From: Setaria digitata
Lineage: Eukaryota; Nematoda; Chromadorea; Rhabditida; Setariidae
DNA length: 47,501 bases
Assembly: GCA_003640385.1 (NCBI GenBank)
Contig: RCAB01000468.1
Span: 1 to 47,501 of the forward strand
Direction: 5' to 3'
In this document: positions 25,016-36,706 of the stretch, in pieces
Numbering within the stretch: the first letter of the stretch is position 1
Layout: each line of letters opens with the position of its first letter
Program-made: the position numbers and the translations under genes
Notes under the pieces: generated by a model
What the model saw: only the letters and a program-made list of their open reading frames with translations
What the model was told of the DNA's origin: nothing
Database searches by the model: none

Positions 25016-26822
25016 ATGAATTCGGATCATACATTTTTAACGATATTATTTTCTTTAATTGATTTCGTGAAGGAACAAACGAGTCCAAGCAAATTTCACT
25101 CTACATTTGGCAGTGACACATTTTATTATCAAAAAGATTTTTCCATGCATAACAGTTTTTTGTAAGTTTTATAATTTGTTCAACTATGATAATTCCATCT
25201 TATATTACAATAAATCATAATTGATCAGTTTGATAATTATTTTGCCAATTTAAAAGTTATGGCTAATTTCCAGAACCATTACGTTACCACTGGGCCTGGA
25301 TGCAAATTTTAAGAAAATTTAATCCTGAGAAAGTCCCTATCAATCCATCATATCTATGGACTATCTCACATTTTCAATGAGTAGTGAAAATTTTGAAATT
25401 ATTTCATTCTCAGTTGAAATTATCACTGTATATCTCTTTTCTAGAAATTTACGGAATTATCTACAATCAATCGCTGACGTCAAGAACGATTCATCAAGAA
25501 TTGCCTTAAGCAATAACGATATCTATTATGACGATCTGAAATATCAATTATATACTTATGAAAAAGTCATTGAACTACCTACCACCGGGAAATTGTGCCA
25601 TTTAAAAGTTTTCAATGTTGAGGTAACATTTTCACATGTCTCGCTTCAAATTTAAAATATTTCATTTTCTTTTAAACATTAATATCTTGCATACAATTAA
25701 AGTCATTTTGAAGTGAAAAAGTGCGCAGAATTTAGGAATTATGAAAAGTAAAATTGAATTAAAGTGGAAACAGTTCTGAGTTAATCTACATGTCGATGAC
25801 ATATTTGTAACTGAAGGAAGTGAATTCTGAAAAATTTAGCTTTCAGCTTTTAGCTTAATAGAAGATTTACTTACTGAGGATGTGATCTGTTAACAAATAT
25901 GATAAACATATCACTTATCACTTAATCCAGGAGGAGCATACATTTGAATGGTTTGCTTGTCCTAAATATACATCAAAAAAGAAGCAAAAGGAAAAAAAAA
26001 AAAAATTAAATGAAATATTCTTTCTGAAGAAATAAGCTTTCAAGAATCAGGTCTTCAGTCTTGACTTATTATCAGCTATCATCAGTACTGATATGAGATT
26101 TTACGAAAGAACAGAAATAAATTAAAATCTTCGAATCGAATTTCTCAAACAGGTGATTTTTTCACTGGGCAAATCATAAAACTGTCACTGAAAGTATCCA
26201 TTTATTAGACCAGTAAATGACAAGCCTCAACAATTAAGAGCTAAAACAATAGTTGAAAATAATTAGCAACTGTTAAAAATAATACAACTGCAAATTTTTC
26301 CGATAAACTATCACTATTACAGGAGTTGGGCAATATTTTTATTAAAAATTCAGAGAAACCAGTTGATCACATTTATTGGATTTGTCCACCATCTAATTGG
26401 TGTTGTGGTGCGGAGTGCTGTCGACATTATTACAAGTAAACTTCTGGAATTCTTCTTCTTCATTTCTTTCTTTTTTTTTTTTTTTTTTTCTTAATTTTGA
26501 AGAGCAAAAGTCTTTCGAAAACAATTACTCTCTTCTGCCAAATATATTTTCATTCCTTAATTTCTGTCAATTGATTAATTGCAGTTTGGCGAGCAAGTTA
26601 ATTAAGTTCGAATTTTAAAAATTAAATTGCATTTAATTTTTTTTTTTTTTCAGAAATCCATGGCCAATACTTGGGCCAGAACTATGCGTACTGCTTATTT
26701 CAGCGGTAGTTTTTGCTAGTACGCTAGCAATTCTTCGACTGTACCGACGATGGCAACAACGTCAGCTGGGCCAAGAAACAGTATCAACAACAATCAGTCT
26801 GATAAACTCTGAGCACGTCTAA
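25016..26822 (+). CDS. CX-module single-pass membrane protein
   Basis: Four exons: 25016-25161, 25445-25622, 26323-26435, 26654-26822; 201 residues. A strong acceptor (TTTTTTAG ending at 25012) three bases before the ATG fits trans-splicing. The N-terminus is moderately hydrophobic and may be a signal sequence. The CX module follows, with a tyrosine-rich stretch (about 70-90), C100, LGNIFI, C129, and the hallmark W-CC-GAE-CC pattern at about 134-141. A transmembrane helix spans about 155-173, then a basic stop-transfer RLYRRWQQR and a short serine/threonine tail ending in SEHV. The CX module is a cysteine-rich domain largely confined to nematodes with no settled function; cell-surface location is inferred from topology. 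Two AATAAA signals follow at 26983 and 27005. All exon phases match. Confidence 0.87.
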
Positions 26823-26982
26823 AACATTCCCAAGTGACGTATGCACGTGTGCTTGTACGTGTATCAGAGTACCACGGAAGAGTAAAAACATTTCAATATG
26901 ACAAAGATGGATAAATGGCAGATATTGACTTCATCTGTCAGCATAGGTAAAACTTCCTACGGAGGAATGAATTTTTATTTTA

Positions 26983-27010
26983 AATAAATCTGTCTAAAAT
27001 ATTAAATAAA
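26983..27010 (+). terminator. Two polyadenylation signals for the CX-module gene
   Basis: AATAAA occurs at 26983-26988 and 27005-27010, some 160-190 bases after the stop codon. Either would place the mRNA end before the tRNA gene. Confidence 0.5.
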
Positions 27011-27152
27011 GCAATTCATTTAGATCTTACTTTGCAAAAGTTAATCAATCTATCAATACCTTTCTAGTTTTATAAATTAATACTGTATAATTATTTAGTT
27101 TAAAATTTTCATCAAACTTTTAATTGATTTATGAAAGTGCCCACAAGAAGTG

Positions 27153-27224
27153 GCCTCATTGGCTCAGGGGCAGAGCGTCTGTCTAGTAAACAGAAGGTCG
27201 CTGGTTCGATTCCAGCATGAGGCA
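27153..27224 (+). tRNA. tRNA-Thr (anticodon AGT)
   Basis: A complete cloverleaf. Acceptor stem GCCTCAT (27153-27159) pairs with ATGAGGC (27217-27223), with A as discriminator at 27224. D stem GCTC/GAGC. Anticodon stem TCTGT/ACAGA encloses loop CTAGTAA with AGT at 27185-27187. T stem GCTGG/CCAGC encloses TTCGATT. The internal A-box (TGGCTCAGGGG) and B-box (GGTTCGATTCC) are intact, there is no intron, and a T-run 22 bases downstream (27246-27249) could end Pol III transcription. It lies between the convergent CX-module and gpa-3 genes. Confidence 0.95.
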
Positions 27225-27648
27225 TTGTCCCATCGATCAGTGTGGTTTTGCACACAAATGGTGACATTGCTTTAAACTTCTTTAAAAGATTCCGAGAGGA
27301 AAAGATAGCCATTTGGAAGAGACTGACAGAGGGACGGAGGAAAGGAAAAAAAGTATTGCGACGTGAGTAAAGATTGAGGGAATCTTGCAAATAGTGTATT
27401 GTGGGAGTGCGAGAAGTATCAAAGGTTATTCATAAAGTAGTGTGATTTGTGACTGATAAGGAAACGTTAATATGGTTAGTGTTAATTGATTAGGAGCTAA
27501 ATCAGTGTCGATATTTGAATTGATAGCATCAATCGGCTGATATGTTATCTCCCTGGCTTATCATGACTTCTTTATCTTTGAGCTTTATACATTTATCATG
27601 ATATGATCAGCGAGATTTATCGTGATTCAAATCGTAGTGGAGAAATCA

Positions 27649-30600
27649 TTAGTATAGACCACATCCCTGTAAATTAGCCTGGATAACCATGTCGATAACG
27701 CTGTCCAGGATGATCTGAACCTGATTTGTATCTGTGGCACATGTCTGATGGATGTAAATTGTCTTCTCAGGATTTGCATTTAGAGCTTCGAATTTCTCTT
27801 CGATAAATCGCACTGAGTCTTCGTAAGTCTGTGGGCCTATAATTGAAAAGTTTGTATTTTTTTTTTCTTTTTTTAGTTTCGTAATTTGTTTAAAATTTCA
27901 ATCAATGAATGTTTGTTTGAAAGTTTGTTCAATTTAAAATGAAATGAAACTTTTTCTTTTTTTTTTTTAATTATTAAGTGGTTCTAGTCTTACAATGATA
28001 GTAAAATGGTATAGTAATTCGAAGAAAATCTAATCTTACTATAATAGATGACAAGATAAATAGTTCAGAAAAAAAAAAAAAAAAAAATCATTTGAGGATT
28101 TTAAACTGGAAATTACAGGAATTGAACTTGATGAATGAATTTTGAAAGGGCTGCTGTATAAAGTGCTGCAAAAAGTTCAATTTAGTGCATTTCAGATTTG
28201 CAGTTTGAAATTGAATTACAATAGAAAAAAGATAAACTAACCATTATACTCAGGGAAAGCAATTTTGATCGAAACCCGTTTAATCTTTTCAGCGAATAAA
28301 TCTTTTTTGTTCAAGAATAAAATTATCGATGTATTAATAAACCATCGACTGTTACATATCGATTCAAATAATCGCAAACTTTCAACCATCCGATTCTGAT
28401 TGTGAAAGAAAAGAGAAATTATTTAAGATGATAAGATATTTAACTTGGAAAATTTCCGACATTAAATTTAGAAAATAGTAATTAACATTTTTCAATGCTT
28501 CACTAAATTCCTTTCAAAGGGAAAGAAAAATTTGGGAGCACTTGAATTGTTAATTGTAATTACGCATTAGAATGATTATTCTTCTCACTATTACTGCATT
28601 CCAAATAATAATTCTTAACACTCTTCGGTTATTGATTTATTTAATGAAACAACAGCGATATCTTAATTAATCACTAATCAGTCACTTTCAGTTATTAGTT
28701 ATCGAATTAATTAACATAATGTTTTTGTATCTTACAGAATTTTGCGAATCGTTAAAAATATAATTTTTTTTTTTCTTAAATAACAAAAAGGAGGTATGAA
28801 TTGAAATTTGGTTTATTAATTAACAATTTTGAAAGAAATGCTACTAGTAACCAGTTATGGATTGCTGGAAAAAGGTGTACTGAAACGGTAATTGGCAAAT
28901 TAACAAGGAAATAATTGTCGTTCCAAAAAAAAAAAAAAAAAAAAAAAAAAAAGAAAAGAAAAAAAAAAAAATGAAGAAAAGGAGGATGAAGTAAAGTTAA
29001 TTAGCTATATCATTTACAAAGTGTTATTTATCAATAAACTGATAAAATTCTGATTTAATATCAAATAAACTTTAGTAACAAATAACGAAACTATCTCGAA
29101 TATAATACTTCTGTTACTTCCTGGTAATGATCACCTGTTAGAAATATGACGAAAAAGGTAATGAAATTTTTTTTTTTTTGCGCTCTTTAAAAGTGTAATT
29201 TTCTCAAACAAAATAAATCTAATTTTTATTTCAAATTTTTCAAAAAAAAAAGTTTTTTTTTTTAAATTACAAATAGAAAGAGGACAATTCAGTGAACGGC
29301 GGTCAACATTCATTTAAAACTAAAATCAGTTTCTAAATTCCATAACAACGAATGAAATTATGCAAAAAAAAAAAAAAAGAAATTTTGCTTTTACGTAAAT
29401 ATTTCGGATTTTTTATAACAAAGGAGTGGTTGAATAGTATTATTAAACTTTGTCATTTCTATTGACAAATTATAATTTCCAGTTCTGAATTTTAAGTATT
29501 GCATTTTAATAATAAATTTTATAGTATTATGAATTGGATTTATCATTGTATGAAATATTTATTTGATTATTTCAATTCACTATTTGAAGATTTTACTTCA
29601 ACTTTTTTCTTTTGAAATTCAATTGAAAAGGAATCATTAACAACCAGCTGATCCACAAACAAGTTATCATTGCTACTGTCTGATTTATGCAATGTATTGG
29701 CTTTCATATATTAGTAAAAAGAACAATACAAACTGTTGATTATGCTCATTAATAAAATTGGCTGAAAATTTATCACATTTTATTTCATTGATAACATTTC
29801 ACTGATAACTTCTAATTGGGCTATAGTCTAATTTTATAGTTTATTCAGTTGATGAAATTATTTATTATACTTTGAGAAGCTAATCCATACAAAAACGAGA
29901 ATATTTTATGTATCACAGCAAGGACAAATTAATTAATGGATAATTTTTATCAAATTTATTAATCATGATAGGAAGAAATGAATGATTACCGTAGATTCGT
30001 CTTCAAAAAGCACTTGGTCATATTGGCTAATTGCTGCAATAAATATAATTGCATTAACATCCTCAAAACAATGAATCCATTTTTTGCGCTCTGAACGTTG
30101 TCCACCAACATCAAATACTCTGAAATTTGAGGATAAATTTTTGAAAAAAAAAAAAAAAAAACGAAATTAAATTAATAAGACAAATTTGAAAATGCATTTC
30201 TTTGCATCTTTTTCAGCAACGTTAATAGTAACTGCTTTCAAAAAGTTACAATCACAGATTCTTGAACATATCATCACTGCACTCATTGATAATTATCTTC
30301 ATTTTTATGTAAATGTAAAGTTGAAAATGAATAGAAATAAACTTCCAGGCTAAAAATCGTTCAATGATCAATTGTCTAACTAAAATTTCGAAAAATTTTT
30401 ACCTAAAATCAACATTTTTCATTTTAAATTTCACTTCCACAATTCCGGTTGTTTTAATTCGACTAAGTAAAATATCCTGCTCGGTAGGTTTATAGTCCGA
30501 AAATGAAACTCGATCCACAGAATCGAGAAAACTGTAAGGCTATCATCTTCAAGAACATTCATTGTCGCATCATTTTTAATTATGATATATATATATATAT

Positions 30601-32309
30601 TCTTGCATTACTTTCAATTAATTCGGTTTCATTTGGCCTAATAATGAATTCTGGCATTTTTAAAATACCATATAAAGTTAAACAGAACGAGAATTAACCG
30701 GAATAATCATTCAAGCTATCTTTTCTAATTTACTTTGTTCAAAGGTAAAGCTTGAAACAATGAAAATAATTAACGTTTTAAGTGATATTTATGTGCATGC
30801 AGATTTTATGATTTCAATATTATTTCCAAATGCACAACAATATTCGTTAATGAGACTATAATTAATGTATTTCATATAGTGCATGTTAATATTAGTTCAA
30901 GTGTAAATTGAATCACTATAAAATATCGATAATTTTTATGATTTTAGTTTGATAAGAAAAATCATTCGATCACCAAAACATATCAATAATTTTCGTGATT
31001 TTAGTTTGATAAGAAAATCTGATGCACATTAATTATGAGGCATTTACTAAGCGGTTGATTCCGGCATCTGAAATTCGTTTCCACGTTCGTACGCATCCTT
31101 ACGTACTCCTTTATCGGCCCATAAATTTTTCAGTGCTGTAATTAACGCTGGCGTTAACGGATCTGATTCGTTACCTGATTTAACAACATCCATTACAATA
31201 CGAGCATCAGCCTGAAAAACGAAAAAAAAAACGAAAACTTTTTAAATTTCATTTTTCTTTCCTGCAAACATATCCAAACTTTTCCATCTTTTTTTTTTTT
31301 TTTTTTTTTTCTTTTTCATCTCATCCGGAACAAATAAGTTTAATTCATTGATTAGTGACATCTATGAAAATCTCTGCAAAATTCATTCCAAAAACTAAAA
31401 TGCTCAAGAATAAACGCACATCTCGTTCCGGATTCTCGAATGGAATATCAAGTGCTTTCATGCCTCGCAGTATAGAAACCATTGCTTGTATGATATTATT
31501 ATAAATAACTGTTTTTTGTTGCATTGTTTCTTCATCGGTAAAACCATTTGTATGTATTAACCTGAAATGATTTCATTTCATTTAAAAATAAACATTAAAT
31601 TTACAAAAAAAAAAAAAAATAAAAAGCTAAAAGGATTATAAATTTTAGTACTTGTTTTTTTTTTTTTTTGTTTTTTTTTAAGTTTGAAAAATGCTTCCCT
31701 GTTTATTGAAAACTTCCCATTCATTATATGCTAGACCGAAGATGAAAAAGTCTAGCTTACCTCATTTGTTTGAGCACTGTACTCTTGCCGCATTCACCAG
31801 GTCCTAAAAATTAATCAAATCATAAATTAACTGCTGTGAAATTTTATTTTCATTTTCATTTTAATTTTAATTTTATTTTTTTTTTTTTTTTCAAAACGCT
31901 TCAACATTGTAAACAGTAATTTCTCGATTCAATTCATCTCTAGTACTTCTAACGTGCCTAGCCTTATTATAATTGGCTATATTTAGATGATAGAGAGATT
32001 ATCCTTCATTCCAATTAAGAAGGTACACTTTCCAAAATACTCCAAACCTAATCACGAAAGCTTAATTTCACGTCATTAGTTCTGAATTTAATAATCTAAA
32101 TGAATGTCAAAATCTATTTAATTAGTACTTTTAGACAAAATTTCCTCATATCATTTAAGGAAGAAAAAATGATAGAGATATGATAACTAGCCTAAAAGAA
32201 GCAATTTAACAATATTTTGTTGAGCAGCACGACCTTGAACCATTTCTCGATCAATCGCTTTACTCTTTGCTACCATTGTCTTTTCCTCTTGACTTTGACA
32301 TATTCCCAT
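27649..32309 (-). CDS. gpa-3: Heterotrimeric G protein alpha subunit, GPA-3 type
   Basis: Eight exons 5' to 3': 32309-32192, 31803-31761, 31561-31420, 31211-31048, 30531-30403, 30119-29990, 28395-28242, 27836-27649; 355 residues. MGICQS gives Gly2 (myristoylation) and Cys4 (palmitoylation) for membrane anchoring. GTPase motifs: P-loop GPGECGKST (40-48), switch I SRIKTTG with Arg180 and Thr183, switch [10 protein letters not shown] with catalytic Gln206, NKKD (271-274) and TCAT (325-328). The end GCGLY has cysteine at -4, as in Gi/Go subunits. From memory, the whole sequence follows C. elegans GPA-3 closely, including NPEKTIY and [10 protein letters not shown]. In that worm the protein works in amphid chemosensory neurons and dauer pheromone sensing; the same role here is inferred. 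Oddities: Pro41 where alanine is usual, and a GC donor after exon 1. Confidence 0.93.
30925..31017. repeat. 36-bp direct repeat in gpa-3 intron 4
   Basis: 30925-30960 and 30982-31017 share about 33 of 36 bases, both ending in TTTTAGTTTGATAAGAAAA. It looks like a local intronic duplication. No further function is visible. Confidence 0.7.
31804..32191 (-). other. GC-AG intron 1 of gpa-3
   Basis: Exon 1 ends KLLLL plus one base, and exon 2 starts with two bases completing Gly40 of the P-loop. The donor at this joint reads TTAG|GCTAGT. The only nearby GT, five bases later, is in the wrong phase and would give a stop. Because the P-loop frame is certain, the GC donor is well supported. Confidence 0.75.
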
Positions 32310-35135
32310 TTTACACCAGGTTTAATAAGTGGAAAATGGAGGCAATAAATGTTAGCACAGCAGTTAAATGTTAATTAGCAAAATCAGTACCAATAGCTTG
32401 CTTAATTCAGTCGCACTGACTTAAAAAAAAAAAAAAAAAATTAAATGAAATAGTAGTTATATTTTGGTGATTATGGGCGTACCTGATAAAAAGGAAATTG
32501 AAAAAAAAAAATTAAATTAAAAAGTGAGATTAAATTAAAACATAACGCAAGTTGCAGCACTTGGCAGTGTTACTTACACATACATGTACTAATTTCATAT
32601 TCAGAAGAACTTTATCAAATAAATAATCCATTTTTCTTTGCATTTATGGAAAATTTCTTAGAAATTTTTAGCTACATTTTGTGCTCAATATCACGTGTTA
32701 AATTTTTTTTTTTGAAATAGCAGGAAAAACATAAAATGAAGCAAAAGAAAGAGGAAGGAAAAAAAACACAGCTAAAACTAATTTTGAAAATTTTCTATTC
32801 TTGTTAGTTCCAGTGCAAATAATAAGTCTAATCTAGAGCGCAGAACTCTATTGTTAGCTTTCTTCATACGCTTATAAAAAATAAAAAGAAAAATATTGAA
32901 GTCAGTAAATCAAAAATTAAAAATCCTTTTTAGTACTACAGATATCTGCAATCATTATAACAATTCACTATAAGTAATAAGTGGTAATTTTGTTAGCAAG
33001 CAGCTAATTAAACACATATCATTTTAGATATTTTGCATGCTAATTAGCTCAAATATCTGATAAATTTTTGTTGCAATTCAATGAATTGAAAATATGAAAA
33101 TTCACCAATTAGAGAAATTGTTTTTACACAAATTTTAATGATGCTTTTAATTTTGCGATCAAAATTCTACGATGCATTATTATAAAGTGAAATTTCTACA
33201 CTTCTTGAAGAAAAGAAAAAAAACTTTTTTTTTTTTGATCATTTCTTAACTCTGCCAACTTTTATTCCATTAGTATATAGTACTCCTTTAAAAAAAAAAA
33301 AAATAAAAAAAATAAAAGGCATGGTTTATTCTTTAACAAATACTTTCGATCCTTTATTATTCAATTTATCCATTTTATTTGAATGTCACACTTTCAAGTG
33401 CAGGAGTGTCATACTCTCGAATGTAATAATTGTCTTTACGAAATTGCATTAACTAAAATGTACTTATATTAATTTTTTTTTGAAGTATTCTATGAACTGC
33501 ACTCTTCCAGTGAGGAAAAACGAGGAAATAAAAAAATAATTGAACTCTTTGATAACTAATAATACCACTAAAAGTTAATTTTTTTTTTCTTTTTAGAATT
33601 TAAAAAATATCGAACTAAAAAAAAAATTTTTCTTCAAGAGACGAATTTTTTTCCTTCAATAACAATAAGAAATTGATTGTAATTAATGCATTTTACAGTT
33701 ACTCCTCACTTACATTTATTGGATGAAGTTGGATAGCTGATTTCATCTATAGCGCTTTTTTTTCTTTTTTTTTTTTTTTAAATTTTATTCTTTTTTGAAC
33801 ATCTAGTTGTTTGCACGAATTCAATTTCCAATTTCATCCATAGTGGTTTTTTTCTTTTCGAACTCTTTTTTTTTTTTTTTTGAACATTAAGGTTACTTGT
33901 ACGGAAGAGCTTGAGTTGTTTGTCCTTAGAAAAGCATATAACTTAGGTAGGAAAAGCAAAAACTGATAAGCACATCTTCTGTCAAAATTTTTTCGATTTA
34001 AAAAAAAAAAAATCAAATAATGATAAATTTCAGTTGAAAATACTGCTGTAAAATTTGATGACAATTGGAAATATATTAGAGATGAATGGATGAGATTGAA
34101 AATATCCACCGTTAGGCTGGGAATTCTACGGGAATAAGTAGTGAACATTCAAGGACATTTAAAAAGCAGCACTTTTTACTTCATAAAAGTTCTCAAAACA
34201 AGTTATGCTAGTCAGAGGGAAAGAAAACTTCCAATAACTTTTTTCCTTTTTTTTTCTTTTATTTTTTCTACATCACAAAAATTCTGACTGAAGAGTCAAT
34301 GCATAATTTAGTTTTGATAAAAGCTTTAATATAAATTAGAAATAAATCATTATTTTGAAGTTTACTCCTCCATATATGAGTAGTCCAGTTCTTTTACTTT
34401 ATCTGATATGCAATAAATTTTTCGTTTTTTTCTTCTTTTCGATTGTGATTCTGAACTAAAGAATGACAAATCATTTTCTGTTTCCTAAAACTCCTCAAAT
34501 TCTTCCCGAGATTCAGGCAAAATATTTAAATTCTCCTCACACAATAATAAATTAACTACGCAATCCTTGTCATCAGCACAGAGAAATCCATATATTGCTT
34601 AAGGATAACAATCAAAAATTTACCATAATATGCTGATATTATTCCCACTTATTGTCACTTATTCGTGTGGAATGTTCTTTTTTTCTACATTTTATAACCT
34701 TTTACTAACATGCTCATTATTCCTCAGTGAAGAGAACATTCTTTTACATCAAAAGAAATTATAAAAAAAAAAAAAAAAAAAAAAGAAGTAATATAACATT
34801 CAAGAGTAATTATAAATGAAGCTTTCAAAAAATTTATGCAACTCCTTGAAAAGATGAAAGAAGGAGAAAGAAGGCTTGAATAATATAATATTTCTAGGTA
34901 ATTGAAACATATGTGCAGACTGCTTTTTCATGATAGAATGCCTAATAAATAGAAAAGCCTAACTAGTAACCATATTAATCAGCTGCAATGTGTTGTTTCA
35001 CTAATGTTGAAGCAGGTTTCAGGGGAGGAGATTGATACCTATGAACCAGGTAAAGAGACCTAACTGTCTCTCATTTCATCACCGTGACAACCTAATCAGT
35101 TAGCTTCATCAACAGGCATGCGAGATGTACATGTT

Positions 35136-35166
<31 letters not shown>

Positions 35167-36706
35167 ATTCATATAAAATGTTCCAAATATATATATATAT
35201 ATATATTTGGAACATTTTAAATATTGAAATTAATGGAAGGAATAGCGAAAGGAGTACATCAAACACGTTAGCTTGTATCTACTTTTGTGTATGCAAATGA
35301 ATATGTGAATAAGCATACAGTTAGAGGAGGTAACTTTGTAATTTAATTAACTGTAATTAAATACAATTAATTGGTAAATATGAGACTGGGTAAAATGTAA
35401 TAGAATATATCTGGTTAAATATTTATATCACGAATAAATAAATTTATATAATCTATGCATTTTATGGGATGTTCAAGCTTGCACAATTCAAGGAAGAAGC
35501 TAGTAAAATGAAAGAACAAACACGAGAAAGAGATGTATTGTTTATGTATTTTTTTTCCAGAAAATATCGGGAAATCATTTTTACCTGGTAATGTATATCT
35601 ATCAAGATATCAATTCAATTGTTCAGTTTCAAATCCTAGACCTAACCTTTGTGAGTTAAATAGTTAACAACCATGCTCTGAAAATTCAGTTTCATATAAA
35701 AATGTAAAAACATTACGTCCTTTGCCGTTACATTCTGCCATGATTAGAACTAGAGCCGTCTAGCAATCATTAGATCATTATATAAACATGATATAATCAA
35801 GAATTGCTTCGCATAAGCTTAAAACAAAACGACAGTCCTGCATATCGTAAAAATAGTTTACAATGAAAACACAAAACAGTTTCTCACTCAAGTCTTAATT
35901 TCGAACTCCACTTGAAATACATGAAGAGTTAGAATCTACGAAACCGAATTCACAGAACACGAAAATGGTAACCCACAAAAACAGATTCATTATAAACCTC
36001 AAGCACATTTTTATATATCTCAATACTTTTTGGTTGTACTGAATATCTGTATTACTTTGCAAGCAATTGCATCCCTGCATAAGGTATATCCTAGCAGCCA
36101 TATTTAGAAAATGATGTTTGCCCCTTTGCCTATATATTTAATTACTAGCACACCGGTAGCAAAACAAACTATCCCTTCATCCAAGAAGTTCTGCAGTTAT
36201 TACTTCTAATGTAGTGTTGTATAGTGCAAAGAAAACAAAAAATGTTACTCGGAAAATCAATTAGCTTAGCTAAATGCATAAAAAGTAAGACCTTGAAATG
36301 GTAATGAATCATTAAATAAAGACGATAAAGGAAGCAACACGATAAAACGATTAAGAATATAAAGATTCTCAGAATATACTCAGTTCCCAATTAATTACAA
36401 AAAAAGATTTCCTTGAATAAGAATCCTCACACTACACATCGATTCTAAAATGTAATATCGAGCACTTTTGATTTCCTGCAGTGCTTTCTTACCAGATTGT
36501 AACAATGGAGCAAAGTCCTTTCAGGAAATCACTTTTCGAACTTGCTTCAATCCATTTCTAAATACTTTTCTTTCTGAAGGATGAACGAGGAAATAAATGC
36601 TTCCGCATTGCCTGTTTCACATAAATAATATGATTTTGACTAATATAAAAAATGATGCAATAAAATAGAAAAAATGACATCCACTTAAAAAAAAAAAGAT
36701 TAACAA
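32310..36706. other. Intergenic region between gpa-3 and csn-1
   Basis: About 4.4 kb holding the gpa-3 upstream region and the csn-1 3' flank. The part nearest gpa-3 (to about 34,900) is dense in poly-A and poly-T. From about 35,500 the sequence is less repetitive and may include csn-1 3' UTR, but no coding region could be supported. It contains an AT palindrome at 35174-35219. Confidence 0.5.
35174..35219. repeat. 46-bp perfect palindrome
   Basis: TAAAATGTTCCAAATATAT on the left is mirrored as its reverse complement on the right with no spacer, centred at 35196/35197. The centre is an AT dinucleotide run but the outer bases (AATGTTCC/GGAACATT) are not, so it is more than a microsatellite. 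It is followed by imperfect A+T sequence with no target-site duplication that I can see. Confidence 0.8.

Noticed and set aside
27112..27390. A 92-codon minus-strand reading frame containing GIEPATF.
   Set aside because: It is the antisense translation of the tRNA-Thr gene, a well-known source of false proteins.
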